The notes: generated by a model from the sequence alone, not told the origin. Positions 1-8,873 are shown, numbered from the stretch's first letter. The stretch: DNA of 57,891 nt from Eubacteriales bacterium (GCA_024655885.1 JANLFN010000015.1:1-57891), one strand, 5' to 3'. Made by a program: numbers and translations.

Positions 1-97
1 CCAGGGCAGGCACATTCTTTGCCTTTAAGGCCTTGACTTCTTCCAATACCGCGTCCTCATTGAGGTCTGCCATGGCGTCAACCAGTTTTTTGCTCAT
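1..97 (-). CDS. Corrinoid-binding (B12) methyltransferase subunit, N-terminal fragment
   Basis: Only the first 32 codons lie in the window; the gene runs off the left edge. The peptide starts MSKKLVDAMADLNEDAVLEE. That resembles the helical N-terminal cap of dimethylamine/methanol-type corrinoid proteins, which precedes the B12-binding Rossmann domain and carries a methyl group between two methyltransferases. The start is supported by an AGGAG ribosome site about 5 bases upstream. A degraded UroD-type methyltransferase piece lies at the opposite end of the window, but there is no evidence that the two are connected. The family call rests on a short stretch and is an inference. Confidence 0.5.
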   Translation of the reverse strand, partial: MSKKLVDAMADLNEDAVLEEVKALKAKNVPAL

Positions 98-608
98 TCA
101 CACATCTCCTTTATCTTTTATTTATTGCAAAATGCTTTATGTTTAAGCATTTTAGCCTATTTATAAAGACTGCCGGGCGGATGTCATCTATATAAACGAG
201 TACTTTTGTGTGCTTATAAATAAGGAATTCGAAAAATTATTCCATCGTTGTTTTTATGTAAAGTGTAAAACTCATGTGGACAAGATTTTATGCTGAAGTA
301 TTAAAGTTTCTCATTGTTTTTCAAATATATCATATATTTTTTAAAAATTCATTGTGGTGGTATACGAAACTGAATGCAAAATTGTAAAAAGATCACTATT
401 AAAAAAGAACAAAATGGGAAAGTTTTGTGGTTATCAAAGGATCTTTAGCTAATAATATATGTATATACACCTATATATTACTTGCAAAAACGCATTTTTT
501 GCATAATTTCATATTCTTAAAATAATTACAATTTATTCTAATAAAATTTTTTTGTTTTGAAAAAATAGCTAAAACAATTATAAATCCCATGAACTCCCAA
601 AAGGCCCT
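98..608. other. AT-rich intergenic region without recognisable gene
   Basis: About 500 bases between the corrinoid-protein start and the end of ytvI. It is strongly AT-rich, with short A and T runs. I see no open frame with a ribosome site, no RNA fold and no clear repeat. It presumably holds the promoter of the minus-strand corrinoid gene, but no convincing -35/-10 pair can be picked out in such biased sequence. Confidence 0.6.
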
Positions 609-1676
609 TTAATCCTTCCACAGCTTTATCACGCCCGATTGCTGCAGGTTTTTCAGTATGATCACACTGACGGGACCAAAGATCATTCCCGGTATACCCA
701 GCATGTTCAGCCCCATATACATGGAGATCAGTGTTACGAGAGGATGGAGGCCTATTTGATTTCCTATGATTTTGGGCTCAAGAATTTGCCGCAGGATAAC
801 ACCTGCGAGGTAGACAATTCCCAGCCCCAGGGCTGTTCCCACGTTTCCGGCAATGACATGCCAGAGAATCCATGGCAGCATAACAAGGCCTGTTCCCAGA
901 ATAGGTACGGCATCCGCTATGGCAATAATCAGCCCCATAATCAGCGGGTAATCTATTCCCAGGATAAAAAGGCCTGTGCTCACCTCCGTAAAGGTCAGGC
1001 CCATAAGGATGAGCACGGCTTTGAAATAGCCCAGTATGGCTGCAAATGTATTGCTTTTTATGCCTGAAAAGTTTTTTGACCACTTTTGAGGGAGCTGTTT
1101 ATAGATAAAATTTCTTATTTTTCTTCTGTCACTGCTGATAAAATACGTAGCTAAAAGGGTTGTCACTACAAAAACCGCTGCCCTGGGTACCGACTTGACG
1201 GTGTCGATAAAATACCTCACGAGGAATCCAATAATCTCCTGCAATTTGGGAGTAAGGCTTTTAAGACCTTCCTTCACCGCAGGATAGATATGCGACGGAA
1301 GACTGTTATAATAGTCGGATATGCGGCTCAAATGGCTCAGGATTTGGTCCGACAACCGGTTGATATAGCCGGCAATATTGTTCTGCAGACTGATGAGTTC
1401 CTGGTACACTCTGAGGACGCAAAAGCAAATGGTTGCGCTTACGGCGATTACCGTAAGCAGTAGTGAAACAACTACCGCCATTTTTCTGGGCAGATGCGCC
1501 TTGCTTTCAAAGAATTCAACCACGGGTTCACTGATGGCCGCCAGGATGGCTGCAATTATAAAGGGAGACACAAAGCCTAGAAAGTAGGTTATAAGAATGT
1601 AAAGAGAAAAAAATAGGACTGCTATGAGAATGAGTTTGACCGCAGCCGTGTAATACCTTTCAAACGTCGAATTCAT
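609..1676 (-). CDS. ytvI: YtvI-like sporulation membrane protein, AI-2E transporter family
   Basis: This 355-residue polytopic membrane protein belongs to the AI-2E/PerM transporter family. Hydrophobic segments lie at about 13-45 and 65-90, and several more are packed between 165 and 345, separated by a soluble stretch near 95-160. That is the family's usual layout. The C-terminal core carries the typical GLIIAIADAVPILGTG and ILEPKIIGNQIGLHP stretches. The length and sequence resemble YtvI, a conserved spore-former protein of unknown transport substrate, rather than the quorum-signal exporter TqsA. It stands alone with long flanking intergenic regions. The ATG at the first codon is the only good start. 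The substrate is unknown. Confidence 0.85.
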   Translation of the reverse strand: MNSTFERYYTAAVKLILIAVLFFSLYILITYFLGFVSPFIIAAILAAISEPVVEFFESKAHLPRKMAVVVSLLLTVIAVSATICFCVLRVYQELISLQNNIAGYINRLSDQILSHLSRISDYYNSLPSHIYPAVKEGLKSLTPKLQEIIGFLVRYFIDTVKSVPRAAVFVVTTLLATYFISSDRRKIRNFIYKQLPQKWSKNFSGIKSNTFAAILGYFKAVLILMGLTFTEVSTGLFILGIDYPLIMGLIIAIADAVPILGTGLVMLPWILWHVIAGNVGTALGLGIVYLAGVILRQILEPKIIGNQIGLHPLVTLISMYMGLNMLGIPGMIFGPVSVIILKNLQQSGVIKLWKD

Positions 1677-2600
1677 CGGCAGGCCTGCCTTTCCATCATT
1701 TGCTCTATTATATTAGAGATCAAGGGCTTTTATGCCTCAACAGGGGAAGGGTCATGTTCATTGCATTTTTTGAAAAACATTTTTATACCCCGCCTTATGG
1801 CCGCCTCAACGCGGATGGGGTCCTTCTCCACATAAATATTTATTTTGATAAATAAAAATTTACAAAAAAAATAAAATTACTTCATATACTAACACCAGAT
1901 GTTATGGTAAGATAAACATGGTATTGATATTAATTAAACATACTTGATTTTCTATACATTTTTACGTTGAGTAAAGAGGCCCGCTGTAGGGGGATGAGAG
2001 AAGATATATGTATACAAAGTACAAATATAAATACAAATCCTCCATACCCGTGAATACTACACAATACATAAGGAAGAAAAAGCAATTATGACATGTTTGA
2101 CATGTACCCGGAAAATACGCTATAAACAGCCTGGGGAGACGGTTGTATCGAGTTGACGCAGTACCTGGCCATATTTATAATTGTTTTGTGAAATCAAAAG
2201 TGGATTTTGCCGTTTCCGGTATGGGGACATGGCTGCGAGACATGAATACTCGCGTTTTGCGCGTGTTTTTATATGTTTTTGAAAGTATTTTTTCTTATGT
2301 GCTGTAAAGCCGTGGAAATTATATTGAACTTTGAAAACATTATAATGTTATGGATACTGCCGGCTATATTGTGTATGTTGGCCTTTTTTATTCTTTATGC
2401 AGGGGTGTCCCGCCTTTGACGGTAAAATTCCGTCTTGGATACAGGAATTATGCTTTTGTGCGGGTGGGAAATTCTGTACGGGCTTTTATACATTCTTGAT
2501 TTAAAACAGCCTGCCGGATAAAAATAGCTTTGCGCCGAAGGCGTCATACAATTAGACCTTGCAGCTATAAATCCCGGGATTAGCGCGTTGCTATACTAAA
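1677..2600. other. Gene-poor region upstream of the ech operon
   Basis: More than 900 bases with no credible full gene. It holds a 33-codon open frame on the minus strand (1730-1831) without a ribosome site. There is a CGCG-loop-CGCG hairpin followed by T's near 2251-2270 and a GACGG/CCGTC hairpin near 2418-2434. The perfect palindrome AATCCCGGGATT lies near 2570-2581. The content looks partly like eroded genes and partly like the upstream part of the structured region that follows. No function can be assigned. Confidence 0.5.
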
Positions 2601-2604
2601 AAAA

Positions 2605-2826
2605 TACACGGCCGTAAAAAAAGCTGCCGGGTAAATTCTTTACGGCATCCCCACGATGGCCACAGGGGGAAAGCTACAGTGCCAACACTACGTAAGCCTA
2701 TGCCAGCGGTATTTTCCATTTTTAATTCGCCTGTGAACAGAAATATGTTTTTCATGGGCGAAGGCCGGTATTGTTGAGTCTTCTACCGCTCAACGGTACT
2801 TGCGGAATTTGTCCCCGCTTTTTTGA
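2605..2826 (+). ncRNA. Candidate structured non-coding RNA ending in a terminator
   Basis: About 220 bases that contain no gene but fold into a run of helices. They include GCCGTAAA/TTTACGGC (2611-2618 with 2639-2646), AGTG/CACT closing a CCAA loop (2678-2689), and TTCGCC..TGA/TCA..GGCGAA (2726-2762). GTTGAG/CTCAAC (2773-2794) follows, with flanking GTA/TAC. The last is a GCGG/CCGC hairpin (2802-2818) followed by six T's, which resembles an intrinsic terminator. It lies upstream of the ech operon but ends about 180 bases before the first codon, so it could be a free-standing RNA or an operon leader. I could not match it to a riboswitch class I know. Clostridial raiA-type RNA is one class to test. 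Confidence 0.35.
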
Positions 2827-3008
2827 TGTCTGAGAAATTCCTGTTTACCCTGACTTATCCATTTTTATTAAAGACATTTTAAAGGCGGCCCAGTGCTTTA
2901 AAAACTCTTGTTTTTTAAGGGGACTTGCTGTTTTCAAGGTTTAGTATTTTATTATAGAGATATTATTAAAGAATTTTTTTATTTATTTTTTTGAAAGGGG
3001 TAGATGCT

Positions 3009-4979
3009 GTGGAAGGATATACTTTGGTAGCATTAGCTGTAGCTATATTGCTGCCGGCTTTAAGCGCCTTGCTGTGCTACCTGATAAAGAAAGCTCCTGC
3101 TCGCAACATTATTATTGTATGCAGTACTTTAATCATGTTTGCTGTGGCCGGAGTATTTACCAGCCTGCTGTTTAAATCAGGGGGTAAAATTTCTATTGAC
3201 CTGGAGGGTTTACCTCTGGACATCGGGTGGATTGTCAAAATTCTGGACCTATTGCTTATGATATACGTCATATATATAGGTTTCAAGCTGAAAAAGTCTC
3301 TTATTGTGCTGTTGGCCTCGCTTCAGCTCATACCTTTGGTTTTATTCGAGGTATTTGCCGGCGTTCACGAACCGGCCACGGCATTTGTAATAGACTATCT
3401 GTCACTGGTAATGATTTTACTGGTTTCAATCATCGGTCCCATCATATCGGTCTTTGCCATAGGCTATATGAAAGAGCATGAGCATCATAGCCATCTCAAG
3501 GTGTCAAGACAGCCCAGGTTCTTCCTTATAATCTTTGTATTCCTTGGCGCAATGAATGGGCTTGTCATGACCAACAACCTCTTATGGATGTATTTTTTCT
3601 GGGAAGTAACCACGCTGTGTTCATTCCTGCTCATTGCTCATGACGGCAATGCGGAATCCATTAAAAATGCTACAAGAGCAATATTGATTAACTTGTTTGG
3701 CGGGATGGCCTTCCTTGCGGCGATTATCATTATAGGACTTGCCATGCATACGCTGTCGGTGGAAGATATCCTGAATGCCAACTCAGCGGCCGGCTTGCTG
3801 CCTCTGGCCCTGGGGCTCCTTTGCCTTGCCGGGTTTACAAAATCGGCACAATTTCCTTTCCAAAGCTGGCTTTTGGGTGCCATGGTGGCTCCAACGCCGG
3901 TTTCGGCCCTCCTGCACTCAAGCACCATGGTAAAGGCCGGGGTCTACCTTGTGGTCAGACTGGCTCCTGCTTTTAACGGCACTGTGCTGGGCAAGCTTGT
4001 GGCGGTGGTAGGCGGGTTTACGTTTGTGGCGGGGTCGGCTATTGCCATAAGCCAGAGCAACGGTAAACGGGTGCTTGCATACTCTACCATTGCGAACCTG
4101 GGCCTGATCATCTGCTGTGCCGGCATAGGCAGTTATGTGGCTATCGGAGCCGCCGTGCTGCTGATGATCTTCCATGCGGTTTCCAAAGGCCTCCTGTTCC
4201 TCTGCGTGGGAACCATCGAACAGGGTATTGGAAGCAGGAACATAGAAGATATGCAGGGCTTAGTAAAGAAAATGCCCTTTACTGCCGTTATTACGGTTAT
4301 CGGCATGATATCCATGCTGCTGCCGCCTTTCGGCGTGCTGCTGACGAAATGGCTTGCCATCGAGTCCGCCGTCAATTTGCCGCTGGTATTGATCATGATC
4401 ATTATCGGAAGCGCATGTACGGTTGTGTTCTGGGCAAAATGGATCGGTATTATCCTGACAATGCCCTACGAGACGGAGCATAAAACCGAAGAGCTTTCCT
4501 TTTCTGTCAAATCGGCCCTGTCGTTCATGTTCCTGGGCGTATTGGCCGCCAGCATTGGGATCGTCCCCCTGTTCAATTCCCTTATTGCGCCGTACATTAC
4601 GGCTTTAAGCCTTGGGGACAATACGGCTCTTATTGCAGGCAACGGAGGCATATGGCTGGCGAATATAAACAATGCCGTATACGGGGGTTTTGCATCGGTA
4701 CTGCTGTTTATAGTGCTTCTAGTACTGATCATTGCAATTCCGTATTTTATGAGGAGAACAAGGCCGGAAAGCATAAGGCCGCCTTATCTCTGCGGGGAGA
4801 ATATCAATAACGACGTAAAAGGACTTGAGTTTACCAGCCCCCTTGAAAAGGCTGAACAGGCGGTAGTCCGCAACTACTATTTAGCCGGAGCTTTTGGAGA
4901 AGATAAACTGACACTCTGGACAAATCTTGTTGCAGGTGCGATTATACTTATCATGTTCGGGGTGGTGATCATACTATGA
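3009..4979 (+). CDS. echA: Ech-type hydrogenase membrane subunit EchA (NuoL/MrpA-like proton channel)
   Basis: This is a large antiporter-like membrane subunit of an energy-converting [NiFe]-hydrogenase. It moves H+ or Na+ while the soluble arm oxidises ferredoxin and makes H2. The 656 residues form about 14-16 hydrophobic helices. The NuoL-family core is visible, including a Glu in FFWEVTTLCSFLL, the stretch TKSAQFPFQSWLLGAM and the stretch APTPVSALLHSSTMVKAG. The C-terminal tail has PYLCGENIN, typical of EchA/HyfB proteins. I chose GTG at 3009 because the AGGGG site lies 8 bases upstream; a TTG at 2991 would overlap that site. It overlaps echB by four bases (ATGA) and heads an eight-gene operon. 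Confidence 0.9.
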   Translation: MEGYTLVALAVAILLPALSALLCYLIKKAPARNIIIVCSTLIMFAVAGVFTSLLFKSGGKISIDLEGLPLDIGWIVKILDLLLMIYVIYIGFKLKKSLIVLLASLQLIPLVLFEVFAGVHEPATAFVIDYLSLVMILLVSIIGPIISVFAIGYMKEHEHHSHLKVSRQPRFFLIIFVFLGAMNGLVMTNNLLWMYFFWEVTTLCSFLLIAHDGNAESIKNATRAILINLFGGMAFLAAIIIIGLAMHTLSVEDILNANSAAGLLPLALGLLCLAGFTKSAQFPFQSWLLGAMVAPTPVSALLHSSTMVKAGVYLVVRLAPAFNGTVLGKLVAVVGGFTFVAGSAIAISQSNGKRVLAYSTIANLGLIICCAGIGSYVAIGAAVLLMIFHAVSKGLLFLCVGTIEQGIGSRNIEDMQGLVKKMPFTAVITVIGMISMLLPPFGVLLTKWLAIESAVNLPLVLIMIIIGSACTVVFWAKWIGIILTMPYETEHKTEELSFSVKSALSFMFLGVLAASIGIVPLFNSLIAPYITALSLGDNTALIAGNGGIWLANINNAVYGGFASVLLFIVLLVLIIAIPYFMRRTRPESIRPPYLCGENINNDVKGLEFTSPLEKAEQAVVRNYYLAGAFGEDKLTLWTNLVAGAIILIMFGVVIIL

Positions 4980-5848
4980 TGATAACGGACAATGCGTTAT
5001 TGAACAATATCATACTTGCGGTTGTTACAATTATTGTAGCTCCCTTTTTGGGAGGGCTTTTAAGCGGGATAGACAGAAAAATATCGGCAAGGATGCAGAA
5101 CCGGTTCGGACCGCCCATTTTCCAGCCCTTTTTCGACGTTTTCAAGCTGCTGGGAAAAGAAAGGATCGCCGTAAACCAGACTCAGATGGTTTACGCTTTC
5201 GGGTACTTGTTCTTTGCCGTGGCCAGCTTGATCATGCTTGTTCTTAAGCAAGACCTGCTTATGCTCATGTTCGTCCTGGCTTTTTCCAATGTTTCAATCA
5301 TCATGGGCGCTATGAGCGTGCGCTCACCCTACAGTAAGATCGGCGCACAGAGGGAAATCATACAGATGATGTCCTATGAGCCTGTGCTGCTTTTGATGGT
5401 TGTAGGAGTTTACCTCACCACCAAGAGCTTTATGATAGACAGCATATTTACCCATGGACAGCCGTTGTTGTACAACCTGCCGCTGGTGTTCCTCGCTTTC
5501 ATCTTCATACTGACCATAAAGCTGAGAAAGTCACCTTTTGATTTTTCCACTTCGCACCATGGACACCAGGAGCTGATTAAGGGATTAACCACTGAATTTT
5601 CAGGTCCCCAGCTGGCGGTAATCGAAGTGACCCACTGGTATGAGCTGGTCCTCCTGATGGGGCTGATCGTCCTATTTTTCGCCAAACCGTTATGGGTTGG
5701 AATCCTGATAGCCCTTGTATGTTACTTCATCGAAATGGTCATTGACAACATCAGCGCCAGGGTTACATGGAAATGGATGCTGAAGGCGTCCTGGATCGTA
5801 GGCATAGGTGCGGCAATGACAAATATTATATGGCTCTATTTAAAATAG
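4976..5848 (+). CDS. echB: Ech-type hydrogenase membrane subunit EchB (NuoH-like)
   Basis: This 290-residue membrane protein of the NuoH/HycD family anchors the hydrogenase module and forms the proton-entry path next to the large antiporter subunit. The N-terminal half has the conserved family stretch DRKISARMQNRFGPPIFQP, followed by FKLLGKE. The middle has the family's acidic loop (GAQREIIQMMSYEP). Near the end are KSPFDFSTSHHGHQEL and an acidic FSGP segment that contact the soluble arm. The start codon overlaps the echA stop, which implies translational coupling. The length is normal for Ech proteins. Homology to complex I is clear; the ion specificity cannot be read from the sequence. Confidence 0.92.
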   Translation: MMITDNALLNNIILAVVTIIVAPFLGGLLSGIDRKISARMQNRFGPPIFQPFFDVFKLLGKERIAVNQTQMVYAFGYLFFAVASLIMLVLKQDLLMLMFVLAFSNVSIIMGAMSVRSPYSKIGAQREIIQMMSYEPVLLLMVVGVYLTTKSFMIDSIFTHGQPLLYNLPLVFLAFIFILTIKLRKSPFDFSTSHHGHQELIKGLTTEFSGPQLAVIEVTHWYELVLLMGLIVLFFAKPLWVGILIALVCYFIEMVIDNISARVTWKWMLKASWIVGIGAAMTNIIWLYLK

Positions 5849-5875
5849 GGACCAGATAGGATTGAGGTGTATAGA

Positions 5876-6325
5876 ATGGGGATAATAAATAGCTCAAGAA
5901 AAAAGTCACCCTGGGTAATGCATTACGCTTGCACCAGCTGCAACGGTTGTGATATAGAAGTACTGGCATGCCTGACACCGGTTTTCGATGCGGAACGTTT
6001 CGGAATTGTAAACGTAGGCAATCCCAAGCATGCGGACGTGCTTCTCGTAACGGGCTCGGTCAATAAGAAAAACGCCAGGGTATTAAAAAACCTGTATAAC
6101 CAGATGCCTGAACCCAAAGCGGTCGTAGCCATTGGGGCCTGTGCCTGCACGGGCGGGATCTTCAGGGACTGCTATAATGTTCTGGGCGGCGTTGACAAGG
6201 TGATCCCTGTCGATGTTTACGTCCCGGGCTGCTGCGCAAGGCCTGAAGCCATTATCGACGGAATTGTCATGGCCCTTGGCAAAATGGATGAAAAGGCGAA
6301 GAACATGAAAAAGGTGTCCGGTTGA
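5876..6325 (+). CDS. echC: Ech hydrogenase small subunit EchC (NuoB-like Fe-S protein)
   Basis: This 149-residue small subunit carries the proximal [4Fe-4S] cluster that hands electrons to the [NiFe] site. The cluster ligands are visible as CTSCNGCDIE near residue 19, the GACACTGG loop near residue 90 and PGCCARPEA near residue 120, the usual NuoB/EchC pattern. I placed the start at ATG 5876, eight bases after a GAGG site; a GTG at 5867 overlaps that site and is less likely. It follows echB by 27 bases and precedes the NuoC-like subunit. There is no signal peptide, as expected for a cytoplasm-facing complex. Confidence 0.93.
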   Translation: MGIINSSRKKSPWVMHYACTSCNGCDIEVLACLTPVFDAERFGIVNVGNPKHADVLLVTGSVNKKNARVLKNLYNQMPEPKAVVAIGACACTGGIFRDCYNVLGGVDKVIPVDVYVPGCCARPEAIIDGIVMALGKMDEKAKNMKKVSG

Positions 6326-6440
6326 TGGAGAATAACCATCGGGATACTCAAAGCGAGATAAGGCATACTAATAGGGCAGGGCTCTGTTGTACGCGGGCCT
6401 GCGCGGTATTGACCTTAACCTGATAATGTGGAGGGTAAGC

Positions 6441-6818
6441 ATGATTGAAAATTTAATTGAAATATCAAAGGATGAGCTTCTCGGAGAAGTGCAAAAGGCC
6501 AAATATGAAGGCTACAGGTTCGTAACCGCGTCCTGTGCCGATACGGGAACAGGAATTATCGACGTAACCTACCACTTTGACAAGGACTTAGCCTTGAGGA
6601 ACTATAGAATAAAAGTGGGCAAGGAAGATGAGATCAGCAGCATCTCAGGCATCTATTTCTGTGCCGTCCTGGTTGAAAATGAGATGAAGGAGCTGTTCGG
6701 ATTGAATATTGCCAATATTGCCATAGACTACGGCGGCCATATGCTTCTTGCGGACGTGGACTTCAACGCGCCGCTGACAAGAAGCCAGATCGTCATAGAA
6801 CAGAGAGGGGGAAAATAA
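6441..6818 (+). CDS. echD: Ech hydrogenase subunit EchD (NuoC-like, 30-kDa family)
   Basis: This 125-residue NuoC-like subunit of the hydrogenase soluble arm has no cofactor motif and probably supports the large catalytic subunit. The family features are a hydrophilic alpha/beta N-terminal half, then the IYFCAVLVENEMKELFGLNI stretch typical of NuoC/EchD. The start is the ATG at 6441, preceded by GGAGGG with good spacing. An upstream TTG in the same frame would add 18 residues that look non-coding. The 115 bases after echC hold no gene. The next gene, echE, begins one base after the stop codon, so the two are almost certainly coupled. Confidence 0.88.
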   Translation: MIENLIEISKDELLGEVQKAKYEGYRFVTASCADTGTGIIDVTYHFDKDLALRNYRIKVGKEDEISSISGIYFCAVLVENEMKELFGLNIANIAIDYGGHMLLADVDFNAPLTRSQIVIEQRGGK

Positions 6819-6819
6819 G

Positions 6820-7896
6820 ATGGCGAAGACCATAGTGCCTTTTGGGCCTCAACATCCGGTGCTTCCGGAACCCCTTCAGTTAAAGCTTGTTATGGAAGAT
6901 GAAAAAATAGTGGAAGCCATTCCCGCCATAGGATACGTGCACAGGGGACTTGAAAAGCTGACGGAGTTGAAGGAGTTCACACAGAATGTTTTCGTAGTGG
7001 AGAGAATTTGCGGTATATGCAGCTTCCAGCACGCTATGGCCTACTGTCAGGGCATCGAGAGCATCATGAACATCCAGGTGCCCGACAGGGGACGCTATTT
7101 GAGGGTTATCTGGGCGGAACTCCACAGGATTCACAGCCATCTGCTGTGGCTTGGCCTTCTGGCCGACGCCTTCGGCTTTGAAAGCCTGTTTATGCAGGTG
7201 TGGAGGGACAGGGAAAAAATTATGGACATCATGGAGGAGACGGCGGGCAGCAGGGTTATCATATCTGCAAACACCATCGGCGGAACCCGGAGGGATATAT
7301 CCAAGGAGATGCTGTCCAAGATCGTGGGTGTCGTGGACGAAATCAAGGCTGACCTGAATCGGGTGGAAAGCGTGTTTTTCAATGACTACACCGTTAAGCA
7401 AAGGCTTGTGGGCGTAGGCGTGCTCAGCAAGGACAAGGCTTATGAACTGGGTGCGGTAGGACCTATGGCAAGGGCCAGCGGCATCAAGCAGGATTTGAGG
7501 ATGACGGGCTATGCGGCTTACGGCGAGCTGGACTTTGAGCCGGTGGTAGAAACCGACGGAGACTGCTATGCCAGGACCCTGGTAAGGCTGAAGGAAGTAT
7601 ACCAGTCCATCGACCTTGTAAAACAGGCCGTTGCTAAAATTCCCGAGGGAGAGACTTTCGCCCCCTGCAAAGGAAATCCGGACGGGGAAACCATATCCAG
7701 GGTTGAACAGCCAAGGGGAGAAGTGCTGTATTATATACGGGCTAACGGGACTAAGAATCTTGAGAGACTGAGAGTGAGGACTCCAACTTTTGCGAATATA
7801 CCTACTTTGCTCCATATGCTTCCGGGAAGCCAGCTGGCTGATGTGCCTGTAATTATTCTGACCATCGACCCGTGCATCAGCTGCACCGAGAGGTAG
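6820..7896 (+). CDS. echE: Ech hydrogenase catalytic large subunit EchE ([NiFe] site)
   Basis: This 358-residue large subunit holds the [NiFe] active site that reduces protons to H2. The two cysteine pairs that bind nickel are visible: RICGICSFQH near residue 62 and the extreme C-terminal DPCISCTER. The gene ends directly after that C-terminal motif. There is therefore no C-terminal extension to be cut off by a maturation endopeptidase, which is a known trait of Ech-type enzymes. The ribosome site GAGAGGGGG lies inside the end of echD. The order A-B-C-D-E-F plus hypAB marks a group 4 hydrogenase rather than complex I. Confidence 0.95.
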   Translation: MAKTIVPFGPQHPVLPEPLQLKLVMEDEKIVEAIPAIGYVHRGLEKLTELKEFTQNVFVVERICGICSFQHAMAYCQGIESIMNIQVPDRGRYLRVIWAELHRIHSHLLWLGLLADAFGFESLFMQVWRDREKIMDIMEETAGSRVIISANTIGGTRRDISKEMLSKIVGVVDEIKADLNRVESVFFNDYTVKQRLVGVGVLSKDKAYELGAVGPMARASGIKQDLRMTGYAAYGELDFEPVVETDGDCYARTLVRLKEVYQSIDLVKQAVAKIPEGETFAPCKGNPDGETISRVEQPRGEVLYYIRANGTKNLERLRVRTPTFANIPTLLHMLPGSQLADVPVIILTIDPCISCTER

Positions 7897-8021
7897 CCGG
7901 AGGCTTAAGGCCAAGGGCCCGGAAAGGGAAGAAACAGTTCCATTTCCCTATGGAATGAGGAACACGGATAAGGTGAGGTTATAAGGCCGGAGAATTCCGG
8001 AATGTAGAGGAGGTTAATGTC

Positions 8022-8390
8022 ATGTTGGATATGCTGGGGAATATATTCAAGAACCTGGGTTCCAAGCCTGCTACCAGGATGTATCCCTTTGAAAAAAGGA
8101 CTCCGTACAAGAACGCCAGAGGCAGGGTGGAAGGGGTTGCCATAGAGAATTGCATATTTTGCGGGATATGCGCGAAAAGATGTCCCTCAGATGCAATTAC
8201 CGTAAAAAAGGAAGAAAAATCCTGGGAGCTTGACCCTTTTAAATGTATAATCTGCGGAGTGTGTGCGGAATCATGCCCCAAGAAATGCATCTCCATGGGC
8301 GAGGAGCACAGGACGTCCGCCCTCAAAAAGGAGAAGGCGAAGTATGTTCAGCCGCCCAAAGCTGCAGGAGAGGAAAAAGCGGCAGGTTAA
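8022..8390 (+). CDS. echF: Ech hydrogenase ferredoxin-like subunit EchF (NuoI-like)
   Basis: This 122-residue iron-sulfur subunit accepts electrons from reduced ferredoxin and passes them to EchC. Two complete [4Fe-4S] motifs are visible, CIFCGICAKRCP near residue 44 and CIICGVCAESCP near residue 74. They are followed by a lysine-rich tail. The ATG at 8022 follows a strong GAGGAGG site. The 125 bases between echE and this gene hold no gene. Downstream, a pair of GGGGAC hairpins separates it from hypA, although the operon direction continues. Confidence 0.92.
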   Translation: MLDMLGNIFKNLGSKPATRMYPFEKRTPYKNARGRVEGVAIENCIFCGICAKRCPSDAITVKKEEKSWELDPFKCIICGVCAESCPKKCISMGEEHRTSALKKEKAKYVQPPKAAGEEKAAG

Positions 8391-8393
8391 CGG

Positions 8394-8513
8394 GGTAAGG
8401 GGACACACCAAATTAGAAGTGAGATGTGGGAAGAAGGTGTGTCCCCTTACCTATCAAAAGGGGACATACCTTGGCAAGGATGACCTGCGCAAGCCTAAAG
8501 GTGTGTCCCCTTT
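8394..8513. repeat. Paired REP-like palindromes between echF and hypA
   Basis: Two hairpins stand side by side. The first has perfect 16-base arms, GGTAAGGGGACACACC at 8394-8409 and its complement at 8436-8451. The second has arms AAAGGGGACATACCTT at 8457-8472 and its complement, with one mismatch, at 8498-8513. Both share the GGGGACAYACC core, so they look like two copies of one mobile palindrome. Neither is followed by a run of T's, so termination is unlikely. They sit immediately upstream of the hypA ribosome site and may affect mRNA stability. Similar GGGGAC palindromes occur at 21954-22208 and 56582-56632. Confidence 0.75.
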
Positions 8514-8529
8514 ACCTTGGAGGATCAGC

Positions 8530-8871
8530 ATGCATGAATATGCCGTGACAAAAAGCATTATAGACACAGTGACAAAAGAGGCGGAGCAGATCAATGCAAA
8601 CCGCATAACAGTGATTACGCTGGCCATTGGAGATCTGTCCACCATTCTTGACGAATCGGTGCAGATGTACTTCGACATTATAAGCGAAGGTACCCTGGCC
8701 GAAGGTGCAAAACTGGTTTTTAAAAGAATACCCGCCATGTTCCGCTGCAGGAGCTGCGGAAAGGAGTTCCCCAAGCCCGGCAGGGGATTTGACTGCCCCG
8801 AGTGCGGAAATCTGGGCTATCCGACGGGTGCAGGCAAAGAGTTCTATATTGAAAGCATAGAGGTAGAGTAA
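8530..8871 (+). CDS. hypA: Hydrogenase nickel-insertion protein HypA
   Basis: This 113-residue nickel chaperone works with HypB to load Ni into the [NiFe] large subunit. The N-terminal MHEYAVTKSI contains the Met-His-Glu nickel site. The zinc site is formed by CRSCGKEF and CPECGN near residues 73-95. The start at 8530 is fixed by GGAGG seven bases upstream and by the obligatory MHE start. The open frame extends further upstream, but that part is the palindromic repeat. Its position directly after the ech genes suggests it serves this hydrogenase. Confidence 0.95.
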   Translation: MHEYAVTKSIIDTVTKEAEQINANRITVITLAIGDLSTILDESVQMYFDIISEGTLAEGAKLVFKRIPAMFRCRSCGKEFPKPGRGFDCPECGNLGYPTGAGKEFYIESIEVE

Positions 8872-8873
8872 TT

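Noticed and set aside
2650-2712. Segment resembling a c-di-GMP-I (GEMM) riboswitch (CACAGGGGGAAAGC.. then ACGTAAGCC)
   Set aside because: The GNRA tetraloop, the GGGCAAACC core and the receptor helix are not present. Only scattered matches remain, so I list the region as an unassigned structured RNA.
6880-7914. 344-codon open frame on the minus strand opposite echE
   Set aside because: It is the shadow of a strongly conserved catalytic subunit, with no ribosome site and no domain.
8263-8529. N-terminal extension of hypA
   Set aside because: The extension covers the end of echF and the palindromic repeat. HypA must begin with the MHE nickel motif at 8530, which has its own ribosome site.
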